Shown piece by piece: positions 9,001-17,352 of a stretch of 64,000 bases of DNA. The first letter of the stretch is position 1. Every line of letters begins with the position of its first letter. The notes under the pieces were generated by a model. That model made no database searches, had not been told where the DNA came from, and was given only the letters and a program-made list of their open reading frames with translations. Origin of the DNA: Propionigenium maris DSM 9537 (lineage in GTDB: Bacteria; Fusobacteriota; Fusobacteriia; Fusobacteriales; Fusobacteriaceae); the NCBI RefSeq assembly GCF_027925155.1, contig NZ_BSDY01000008.1, positions 1 to 64,000 on the forward strand. The letters run 5' to 3'. A program made the translations under genes and the position numbers.

Positions 9001-9507
9001 TTGGCACCACAAAATATGCCTGCAGTGTCTATTGACATTAATATGTTTTGGCAGATAATCAACTTTTTGATCTTAATGTTCTTCTTTAAGAAGTACTTTC
9101 AAAAGCCTATCGCCAAGATATTAGACGCAAGAAAAGAAAAGATCGCAAATGAGCTGAAACAAGCTGAAATAGATAGAGAGCTGGCTGCAAAAGCAAACAA
9201 GGAGAGCGAAGATATCCTTAAGTCTGCAAAGGCAGAAGCAACAGAGATCCTTTTAAAAGCTGAGAAAAAGGCTGAGGAAAGAAAGGAATCTATCTTAAAA
9301 GAGGCTAACACTCAGAGAGAAAAGACTATTAAGTCTGCTGATGTGGAAGTTCAAAAAATGAAGGAACAAGCAAGAAAAGAGCTTCAAGGAGAGGTTACTG
9401 ACCTAGCAGTTAAGCTTGCAGAGAAGATGATCGCTGAAAAGCTTGATACAAACCTAGGAGCAAACCTACTGGATAACTTCATCGAAGAGGTAGGGGAAGA
9501 GAAATGA
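9001..9507 (+). CDS. atpF: ATP synthase Fo subunit b
   Basis: A 168-residue peripheral-stalk subunit: an N-terminal membrane helix (about residues 14-32, WQIINFLILMFFFKKYF) followed by a long charged helix typical of the b dimer. It begins with TTG at 9001, behind a strong GGAAGGAGGT. No ATG occurs at the right place, and the recalled P. modestum protein also starts MAPQNMPAVSIDINMFW, so the non-AUG start is well supported. The stop codon overlaps the atpH start (ATGA). Confidence 0.95.
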   Translation: MAPQNMPAVSIDINMFWQIINFLILMFFFKKYFQKPIAKILDARKEKIANELKQAEIDRELAAKANKESEDILKSAKAEATEILLKAEKKAEERKESILKEANTQREKTIKSADVEVQKMKEQARKELQGEVTDLAVKLAEKMIAEKLDTNLGANLLDNFIEEVGEEK

Positions 9508-10028
9508 TGGACGCACAGATCGGTAGAAGATATGCAGAAGCAATCTATGAAATTGCCGAGAAAAGCGACAAAGTAAAAGACCTGCACGGAGACTTAAACT
9601 CTGTAATGGAGCTTTACATGGAGGACAAGGAGTTCAAAAACCTTGTGGATCATCCTCTTGTAAAGAATGAAGAAAAGAAGGAGTTCCTGACGAAGGTACT
9701 AGCAGATATGGAAGAGTTTAGCATGGACATCCTATTCTACCTTGTAGATAAGGGAAGACTATCTAATATCAGAGGTATTGTAGCAGAGTTTCTGAAGATC
9801 TACTATGAGAAGAATCAAATGGTAGATGTACAGGCGACATTTGCACTAGAGCCAACAGAGGAGCAGAAGGCTAAGCTTATAGCGAAGCTTGAAAAGAAAA
9901 CAGGTAAAAAAGTTAACCTTGAGGTTAAGATAGATAAGAACATTATCGCCGGAGGTATCATCAAAATCGGAGATGAGATTATCGACGGAAGTATAAGAAG
10001 ACAACTTGATACTATAGCTAAGAGCTAG
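9504..10028 (+). CDS. atpH: ATP synthase F1 subunit delta
   Basis: A 174-residue OSCP/delta subunit linking the b stalk to the top of the alpha-beta hexamer. The N-terminal IGRRYAEAIYEIAE is the family signature, and the C-terminal IIAGGIIKIGDEIIDGSIR is typical. Two tandem ATGs (9504, 9507) lie at the atpF stop; 9504 overlaps it by 4 bases. 37 nt separate it from atpA. Confidence 0.94.
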   Translation: MMDAQIGRRYAEAIYEIAEKSDKVKDLHGDLNSVMELYMEDKEFKNLVDHPLVKNEEKKEFLTKVLADMEEFSMDILFYLVDKGRLSNIRGIVAEFLKIYYEKNQMVDVQATFALEPTEEQKAKLIAKLEKKTGKKVNLEVKIDKNIIAGGIIKIGDEIIDGSIRRQLDTIAKS

Positions 10029-10065
10029 AGTGTCTGGTATTTCATGAAGCAGGAGGTGTAACCAC

Positions 10066-11568
10066 TTGAAAATAAGACCGGAAGAGATCAGTTCGATAAT
10101 CAAGACTGAGATCGAGAATTATAAAAAGTCTTTAGATGTAAAAACTTCAGGTTCTGTTGTAGAAGTTGGTGACGGAATCGCGAGAGTATACGGTCTAAGC
10201 AATGCAAAGATGGGAGAACTTTTAGAGTTCCCTAATGGAATAAAGGGGATGGCACTGAACCTAGAGGAAAATAACGTAGGTGCGGTAATCCTTGGAGACC
10301 CTACTGGAGTTAAAGAAGGGGACGAAGTAAGATCAACTGGACAGGTAACATCGGTACCAGCTGGAGAATCTCTACTAGGAAGAGTAGTTAACTCACTAGG
10401 AGAGGCTATCGATGGTAAGGGTGAGATCAAGGGTGAAAGAATGATGGAGATCGAAAGAAAAGCATCGGGAATCATCGCTAGAAAGCCAGTACACGAGCCA
10501 CTACAGACAGGAATCAAGTCAATCGACGGAATGGTACCTATCGGTAGAGGACAGAGAGAGCTTATTATCGGAGATAGACAGACTGGTAAAACAGCGGTAG
10601 CTCTTGATGCGATAATCAACCAGAAAGGAACTGGAGTAAAGTGTATCTACGTAGCAATCGGTCAGAAGAGATCGACAGTAGCTCAGATCGTTAAGAGACT
10701 TGAGGACGCTGGAGCTATGGAGTACACAACTATCGTTGCTGCAACAGCATCGGAGTCGGCTCCACTTCAATATATGGCACCATATACAGGTGTATCAATG
10801 GGTGAGTACTTCCTAGACAAGGGTGAGCATGTACTAATCGTATATGATGACCTATCTAAGCACGCGGTAGCGTACAGAGAGATGTCTCTACTACTTAAGA
10901 GACCACCAGGAAGAGAAGCGTTCCCAGGAGACGTATTCTACCTTCACTCAAGACTACTAGAAAGAGCTGCAAAGCAGTCGGATGAGCTAGGAGCAGGATC
11001 AATCACTGCACTTCCTATTATCGAGACAATGGCAGGGGACGTATCAGCATATATCCCAACAAACGTTATCTCAATCACTGACGGACAGATCTTCCTAGAT
11101 TCACAGCTATTCAACTCAGGATTCAGACCAGCGATCAACGCAGGTATCTCTGTATCGAGAGTTGGAGGTTCTGCACAGATCAAGGCTATGAAACAGGTTG
11201 CTGCAAAGGTAAAGCTTGAGCTTGCTCAGTATACAGAGCTACTTACTTTCGCACAGTTTGGATCTGACCTAGATGCAGCTACTAAAGCTCAGCTAGAGAG
11301 AGGACACAGAATCATGGAGATCCTTAAGCAGGCGCAGTACAACCCATACCCAGTAGAGGAGCAGGTTGTATCTTTCTTCATGGTAATCAATGGACTTCTT
11401 GACAGTATCGCTCTAGCAGACGTAAGAAGATTTGAGCAGGAGCTATTAACTGATCTTAGAAACAACTCTGATATCCTAAAGGAAATCCTAGAAAAGAAGG
11501 CTCTTGATAAGGACTTAGAGGCTAAGATGAAAAAAGCTGTAGAAGACTTCAAGAAGAACTTCAGTTAG
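10066..11568 (+). CDS. atpA: ATP synthase F1 subunit alpha
   Basis: A 500-residue alpha subunit carrying the non-catalytic nucleotide site. Walker A is GDRQTGKT at residues 169-176. The arginine-finger region reads [10 protein letters not shown]. The N-terminal crown domain starts [16 protein letters not shown]. Translation starts with TTG at 10066 behind AGGAGGT, the second non-AUG start in the operon. Length is that of the family. Confidence 0.97.
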   Translation: MKIRPEEISSIIKTEIENYKKSLDVKTSGSVVEVGDGIARVYGLSNAKMGELLEFPNGIKGMALNLEENNVGAVILGDPTGVKEGDEVRSTGQVTSVPAGESLLGRVVNSLGEAIDGKGEIKGERMMEIERKASGIIARKPVHEPLQTGIKSIDGMVPIGRGQRELIIGDRQTGKTAVALDAIINQKGTGVKCIYVAIGQKRSTVAQIVKRLEDAGAMEYTTIVAATASESAPLQYMAPYTGVSMGEYFLDKGEHVLIVYDDLSKHAVAYREMSLLLKRPPGREAFPGDVFYLHSRLLERAAKQSDELGAGSITALPIIETMAGDVSAYIPTNVISITDGQIFLDSQLFNSGFRPAINAGISVSRVGGSAQIKAMKQVAAKVKLELAQYTELLTFAQFGSDLDAATKAQLERGHRIMEILKQAQYNPYPVEEQVVSFFMVINGLLDSIALADVRRFEQELLTDLRNNSDILKEILEKKALDKDLEAKMKKAVEDFKKNFS

Positions 11569-11580
11569 TGAGGTGGGAAA

Positions 11581-12429
11581 ATGGCTGGAAGTAAGGAAAT
11601 AAAGAATAGAATTACTAGTGTAAAGTCTACTCACCAGATAACTAAGGCGATGGAGATCGTTTCATCGACAAAGTTTAAGAGATTTTCAACTCTTGTAAAC
11701 CAGTCTAAACCTTACTCTAAGAGTATGGCAGGAATCCTTGCTAATATAGCAGCTGGAATCAAGAATGAAAAGCACCCTTTATTTGACGGAAGAGATGAAG
11801 TCAAGAAGGTGGGTATCATCGTTATGGCATCGGACAGAGGACTGTGTGGTGGATTTAACAACCAGACGATGAAGGAGATGGAAAGGCTAATGGCTGAAAA
11901 CAGTGGTAAGGACGTATCTGTCATTGCCATTGGAAAGAAAGCCAGAGACTACTGCAAGAAGAGAGATTACGATCTTAAGGCAGAGTACGTACAGCTTATT
12001 CCTGAAACTATGTTTGAAAAAGCAAAGGAGATCAGCGAAAATATCGTTGAGTATTTCTACGAGGGAATATTTGATGAAGTATATGTAATATACAATGAGT
12101 TTATCTCAGCTATGGCTACTGAGCTTGTAACTAAGAAGATACTGCCAGTAGAGAAGGTAGAGGTAGAGGAGAACACTACTTATATCTTTGAGCCATCTGT
12201 TGAAGGTATACTTTCATCACTACTTCCTAAGTACCTGAATATTCAACTATATCAGGCTATCTTAGAAAATACAGCATCTGAGCATTCAGCTAGAAAGAAT
12301 GCCATGAAGAATGCAACAGATAACGCAGAGGATATGATAAAGGACCTAACTCTTCAGTACAACAGAGAGAGACAGGCTGCAATCACTCAGGAGCTATCTG
12401 AAATCGTTAGTGGAGCAGCTGCACTATAA
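11581..12429 (+). CDS. atpG: ATP synthase F1 subunit gamma
   Basis: A 282-residue central-stalk subunit. The N-terminal coiled coil begins with the conserved [20 protein letters not shown] and the C-terminal helix ends [15 protein letters not shown], the two halves that form the rotating shaft. The central Rossmann-like part contains [10 protein letters not shown]. It starts 12 nt after atpA with a GAGGTGGG ribosome binding site. Confidence 0.96.
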   Translation: MAGSKEIKNRITSVKSTHQITKAMEIVSSTKFKRFSTLVNQSKPYSKSMAGILANIAAGIKNEKHPLFDGRDEVKKVGIIVMASDRGLCGGFNNQTMKEMERLMAENSGKDVSVIAIGKKARDYCKKRDYDLKAEYVQLIPETMFEKAKEISENIVEYFYEGIFDEVYVIYNEFISAMATELVTKKILPVEKVEVEENTTYIFEPSVEGILSSLLPKYLNIQLYQAILENTASEHSARKNAMKNATDNAEDMIKDLTLQYNRERQAAITQELSEIVSGAAAL

Positions 12430-12447
12430 AATACAGCTTGCAAATAA

Positions 12448-13872
<1,425 letters not shown>

Positions 13873-13874
13873 TC

Positions 13875-14279
13875 ATGGCGACTTTCAAATTAGAAGTTAT
13901 AACTCCACAGAAAAAGGTTCTTGAGCAGGAAGCAGAATTTGTTATGCTTAGAACATCTGAAGGAGATATGGGTATCCTTGCTGGCCACGCTCCATTTGTA
14001 GCTGAGCTTGCAATTGGTGAGATGAAGATCAAAAACGCCGGAGAGGAAGTAAGATACTTCGTTTCTGGAGGTTTCATGGACATCTCTGCTGAGAGAGTTA
14101 TGATCCTGGCTGATGAGGCTATGGACGTAAGAGAGATCGACGTAGAGAGATCTAAGAAGGAAGCAGAAGTTGCTAAGCAGAAGCTTGGAAAGCTTAAAGA
14201 GGACAGAGATATCGCTGCCACTCAGAAAGCTCTACAAGAAGCACTAACTAAGGTTAGACTAGCTGAGCAGCACCTATAA
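13875..14279 (+). CDS. atpC: ATP synthase F1 subunit epsilon
   Basis: A 134-residue epsilon subunit: an N-terminal beta sandwich (FKLEVITPQKKVLEQEAEFV, GDMGILAGHAPFVAEL) and a C-terminal helical hairpin. It binds the bottom of gamma and can inhibit ATP hydrolysis. It starts 2 nt after the atpD stop and ends the operon, followed by a strong terminator. Confidence 0.95.
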   Translation: MATFKLEVITPQKKVLEQEAEFVMLRTSEGDMGILAGHAPFVAELAIGEMKIKNAGEEVRYFVSGGFMDISAERVMILADEAMDVREIDVERSKKEAEVAKQKLGKLKEDRDIAATQKALQEALTKVRLAEQHL

Positions 14280-14287
14280 TAAAAGTT

Positions 14288-14323
14288 AAAGGGATTAAAC
14301 CTACGGGTTTAATCCCTTTTTTC
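14288..14323 (+). terminator. ATP synthase operon terminator
   Basis: A 14-bp perfect stem (14288-14301 with 14306-14319) with loop TACG and a T-run. Confidence 0.93.
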
Positions 14324-14360
14324 TTTATTCTAAATTATAATTTTTTGTTCATGACTTTCG

Positions 14361-14524
14361 TTCATTCTTTGCTCGTCCAAAGAACGAACCAAGAAAGGAC
14401 GCCTCTGTGAGAAAAAAGATATTCTGTAATCAGAAAATTTTGAAAAAATCGTAACTCGCTCTGCTCAGACAGACGAGTATTTTTCTAAAATTTTCTTTCA
14501 TACTTCATTTACTCTTTTTTCTCA
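14361..14524 (-). repeat. Dispersed intergenic repeat, copy 1 (body type 3)
   Basis: Reading on the minus strand, a long imperfect hairpin body (arms 14408-14418 and 14514-14524, apical part ACTCGCTCTGCTCAGACAG around 14454) is followed by the shared terminal module. The terminal stem is TTCATTCTTTG (14361-14371) / CAAAGAACGAA (14378-14388). The loop CGTCC (14374-14378) is complementary to GGACG (14397-14401). It directly follows the atp terminator. Confidence 0.8.
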
Positions 14525-14560
14525 ATGAGGACTAAACTTATGAGTGAAGTAACTAGGGCA

Positions 14561-14590
14561 TTAGCTTAATCTCTTATTTTATTGTATAAT
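14561..14590 (+). promoter_or_regulatory. Promoter of the DUF3800 module
   Basis: TTAGCT (14561-14566), an 18-bp spacer and TATAAT (14585-14590), 32 nt upstream of the DUF3800 gene. Confidence 0.5.
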
Positions 14591-14621
14591 AATGAACAGT
14601 TAAGATTTAAGGGGGCAGGCA

Positions 14622-15317
14622 ATGAAACTTATATATTGTGATGAGAGCTGTCATTTAGAGAATGACGGGAATGATATAATGGTATTAGGTGCAATTTCTT
14701 GTGATGACAAAGTAAAAAAAGATATTTTTAATGAAATAAGAGCTATAAAAGAAAAGCATGGAATTAGCCCTTATTTTGAAATAAAGTGGACTAAAGTTTC
14801 GAATGGAAAAATAGACATGTATAAAGAGTTGATAGAATATTTTTTTGATAAAAAAGAACTTGAATTTAGAGGGGTAGTTGCAAAGGGGAAAAAGAAACTA
14901 GATCATAAAAAGTACAACTCAGGTGATTATAATAAGTGGTATTATAAAATGTATTTTTTACTTTTAAACCATATGATAAGTAAGAGTGATAATTATAGAA
15001 TTTTTATAGACATAAAAGATACTAATGGTGGTTCAAAGGTAAGAAAGTTACATGAAGTACTTTGTAATAAAATATATGATTTTGAAAGAGAAATTGTAAA
15101 AAAAGTTGAGCAAATTCATTCTGATCATTCTGAGATACTTCAATTGACAGATTTGATTATTGGAGCCTTTTCTTATTATCATAGAGGTTTAAATAGTAGT
15201 GAAAGTAAGTTAGATATAATAAAATTAATAAAAGAAAAAAGTGGTTATTCCCTTAATGGTAAAAGTGAATATTTTGAAAAGAAATTTAATTATATAGTTT
15301 GGGAGGGGAGAAGATGA
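14622..15317 (+). CDS. DUF3800 domain protein
   Basis: A 231-residue protein that begins MKLIYCDESCH, the acidic N-terminal motif of DUF3800. Further conserved-looking parts are FIDIKDT in the middle and ILQLTDLIIGAFSYY near the C-terminus, where the Asp of QLTDL is typical of the family. DUF3800 proteins are thought to have an RNase H-like fold and occur in mobile and defence contexts; no activity is proven here. It is AT-rich compared with the flanking atp and DUF748 genes, suggesting acquisition. The next gene overlaps its stop by four bases (ATGA), so the two form a unit. Confidence 0.75.
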   Translation: MKLIYCDESCHLENDGNDIMVLGAISCDDKVKKDIFNEIRAIKEKHGISPYFEIKWTKVSNGKIDMYKELIEYFFDKKELEFRGVVAKGKKKLDHKKYNSGDYNKWYYKMYFLLLNHMISKSDNYRIFIDIKDTNGGSKVRKLHEVLCNKIYDFEREIVKKVEQIHSDHSEILQLTDLIIGAFSYYHRGLNSSESKLDIIKLIKEKSGYSLNGKSEYFEKKFNYIVWEGRR

Positions 15318-15913
15318 GAAGTCAATATCTGCCAATTCCCTTATATGAAAATTTTGATAAAATATATAATGAGTTTCAAAACATCTATTCAGATCCAAAG
15401 AAGCGTTCAAGGTTATTTGGGAAGTTCATTTTTATAGATTATAAGGAGTTTATAGAGAGAAAAAGTAAATTTTTTTGGCATCTATCTAGCATAGATAAAA
15501 CAGAGAAATATACTGTAAACCCTTGTACTAATGAAGTTCCTATTGGTGTATGTGAGTATACAAATCATTGTGAGGAAGAAACCTCTAATGATTTAATAGA
15601 AATCTTAGATAGAATTCCATGTATTTATCGTGGAAGCAGAATAACTTGGATCGATGAAGTTATAAAATTAGCGACTAAAAAAAGTAAACTAGTGAAAGTT
15701 TGGAAAGTTTATAATTCTAAAAAATCCAAAACAAAATTAAAATTGAGATTCCAGGAGGGAACAGCTGACTATATAATTATTTTTGAAGAAGATAATAAAA
15801 AAAGCTCTTATCGTTTAATAACCGCATTTCCAGTTGTTTTAAAAGGAAGTAAGAGAAAATTTGATAAGCAATATGAAAGATATCAAAAAATAAAAAAGCC
15901 GGCTGGATCGTAA
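15314..15913 (+). CDS. Unknown protein with possible RNase-like C-terminal domain, partner of DUF3800
   Basis: A 199-residue AT-rich protein coupled to the DUF3800 gene by an ATGA overlap, behind GGAGGGGAG. The frame can be extended to a TTG at 15299, but 15314 is preferred. The C-terminal third (FQEGTADYIIIFEE, then YRLITAFPV) resembles the strand pattern of barnase/EndoU-like RNases found in phage proteins (PBECR-type), where a TAYP-like motif is common. This is a weak resemblance seen by eye. A cysteine cluster lies near residues 78-93 (NPCTNEVPIGVCEYTNHC). I would treat the pair as a candidate toxin or defence module of unknown action. Confidence 0.55.
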   Translation: MRSQYLPIPLYENFDKIYNEFQNIYSDPKKRSRLFGKFIFIDYKEFIERKSKFFWHLSSIDKTEKYTVNPCTNEVPIGVCEYTNHCEEETSNDLIEILDRIPCIYRGSRITWIDEVIKLATKKSKLVKVWKVYNSKKSKTKLKLRFQEGTADYIIIFEEDNKKSSYRLITAFPVVLKGSKRKFDKQYERYQKIKKPAGS

Positions 15914-16013
15914 TCACTGCCGGATTCTCCTCATACCCTGTTGGTATGTGAGCTACTAAATTATACATAATTTTTTTTGAAAAAACAAGTGTAAATAAAA
16001 GTATAGTTTTAAT

Positions 16014-16181
16014 GACCGAAGATAGTCGTCAGGCATCACAGGATGAATTTACTTTTTTCCGTCGTGCAGAATAGGTTCAATCTTGAGCCCCTAGAAGGAA
16101 GGAAAACTCTGACCTTGCCTGAAAAGACAATTAGCGAAGGTCTTGATTTCTTGGTTACTTCTGTATCAAGACAGAAGTAAC
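16014..16181 (+). repeat. Dispersed intergenic repeat, copy 2 (body type 1)
   Basis: Starts GACCGAAGATAGTCGTC and ends in the terminal module: tract TCTTGAT (16141-16147), stem GTTACTTCTG (16154-16163) / CAGAAGTAAC (16172-16181), loop TATCAAGA complementary to the tract. Its homologue at 34654-34824 lies on the other strand. Confidence 0.85.
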
Positions 16182-16227
16182 GAAATTGTTTTAATAATCC
16201 TTTAATGTAAGAGAAGTAATATAAATA

Positions 16228-16525
16228 GGAGCTGTTAGGATCTAAATGGCAATAAGATCACTGAATGGTTCCATAGTCCGTTCACAGCCCTATATGGGCA
16301 GTAATATAGGATTGGATCGTAGAACTGGAGACAGGGAAATAGGTGGTCAAAGTGGAAGCTATCTCCATGCTGGTAGCTTCAGTCTGGTTCGGAGCACCTC
16401 TCCGATGCTGGAGATTCCGGTGAGCAGGGTACCGGATGTCGTAACATGAGGGCGTATTTGAAGTACGCAGGGTCTTGGCAGCTTCGCCTAAGAAAAGGAC
16501 AATATCATAATTGTCCTTTTTTTAG
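16228..16525 (+). ncRNA. Unidentified structured RNA candidate
   Basis: About 300 nt, visibly richer in G+C than the surrounding spacer and ending in an intrinsic terminator. I can draw several helices: AGCTG (16230-16234) with CAGCT (16479-16483) closing the ends; GATCT/AGATC near 16240-16259; CCTATAT/ATATAGG; GAAGCTA/TAGCTTC; CACC-TCTCC / GGAGA-GGTG; GCGTA/TACGC. It lacks the signatures of RNase P RNA, SRP RNA, 6S RNA or tmRNA as I know them. A 67-residue frame inside (16246-16449) does not look like a protein. Families of RNAs near DUF3800 genes have been described, and a DUF3800 gene lies 0.9 kb upstream, but I cannot match a family. Confidence 0.5.
16494..16523 (+). terminator. Terminator of the structured RNA
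   Basis: AAAAGGACAAT and ATTGTCCTTTT with a short AT loop and a T-run: a strong intrinsic terminator with no protein gene directly upstream. Confidence 0.88.
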
Positions 16526-16561
16526 TTTTCCTAATAAGTATTTAATCAAATGAACTCTCAA

Positions 16562-16749
16562 GTCGATAAAGCTTTGCCAGAAAATATTTGCTAGACCGTT
16601 AAACAGGATAAGTTCCGCAGTGTTTTACAAAACTCTCTACTCACAGAACGAGGACTGTAGCTTTCAAAGGTCGTAGAGGAATGTTTTACAAATGAGACAT
16701 TTGAGAGGTCTTGATTTCTTGGTTACTTCTGTATCAAGACAGAAGTAAC
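16562..16749 (+). repeat. Dispersed intergenic repeat, copy 3 (body type 2)
   Basis: Body with CTAGACCGTTAAACAG, AAGTTCCGCA and GAGGACTGTAGCTTTC, then GAGACATTTGAGAGG and the terminal module identical to copy 2 (stem GTTACTTCTG/CAGAAGTAAC, ending 16749). Type 2 bodies recur at 59.3, 61.0 and, inverted, 22.6 and 63.7 kb. Confidence 0.85.
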
Positions 16750-17004
16750 AGCATAATACAAAAATTATAATTTCAAAATACAGTTTTTTTATAAAAGTCC
16801 ACTATTTTCATATGCCCTTCTAAGTTATAAAAAACATCCTATGTGAATTTAGTGAAAAAATAAATTATGAAGGAATATAGAGAGTATTAAGTGTATTGAG
16901 GTTGAGATTGGGTGGTTGAATATCGTTTCAATTTGATTTTGGCTGAGATTGTGACATTGTGAAGAAAATTGGAGTTGAAACCTCAAGGTTGGAAGGGAGG
17001 AATT
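16750..17004. other. AT-rich gap, nothing clear
   Basis: Spacer between repeat copy 3 and the small gene at 17005. GTTTCAA and TTGAAAC form a loose inverted repeat around 16926-16981. No supported gene. Confidence 0.4.
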
Positions 17005-17226
17005 ATGACAAAAGCTATGTTAATGGAGTTTGTAAAAAGTTACAGTCCCAGGATAATGGAGGGGATAGAGGAATCTACCATCAACGGGTATACAGTGAAG
17101 TATTTTATAGAGGGTGGAACTACAGTTGGGGGAATGGTTATGCTAGCAGATGAGGAGGTCTGCATGATCACAGCTGAAGGCTTTATCGTAGGAGAGCTTC
17201 CCGATTCCAACGAGTTTATGTGCTAA
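17005..17226 (+). CDS. Small hypothetical protein
   Basis: A 73-residue protein I do not recognise. It starts behind GGAAGGGAGG and is closed by a terminator, so it is probably real. The centre is a glycine-containing beta-rich stretch (YFIEGGTTVGGMVMLADEEV) and the end contains GELPDSNEFMC with a terminal Cys. Base composition is that of the housekeeping genes. It stands alone between repeat copy 3 and the convergent DUF748-like gene. Confidence 0.6.
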   Translation: MTKAMLMEFVKSYSPRIMEGIEESTINGYTVKYFIEGGTTVGGMVMLADEEVCMITAEGFIVGELPDSNEFMC

Positions 17227-17280
17227 TTCTAGCTTGCTATTATTGAAGGAAGTTCATAAAAACTGCTTGCTGGTATTAAA

Positions 17281-17314
17281 AAAGGTGTCCCTTCAGGAGA
17301 CACCTTTTTTTATT
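17281..17314 (+). terminator. Terminator between convergent genes
   Basis: AAAGGTGTC (17281-17289) / GACACCTTT (17299-17307) with a T-run. The A-rich left side means it can also serve the minus-strand gene ending at 17353. Confidence 0.85.
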
Positions 17315-17352
17315 ATATAAGCTTAGAAGTGCTGGAGCATCCCCCATCCTTT

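Noticed and set aside
16246..16449. 67-residue ORF
   Set aside because: It runs through several stable helices of the RNA candidate, and its composition is unlike any gene in the window.
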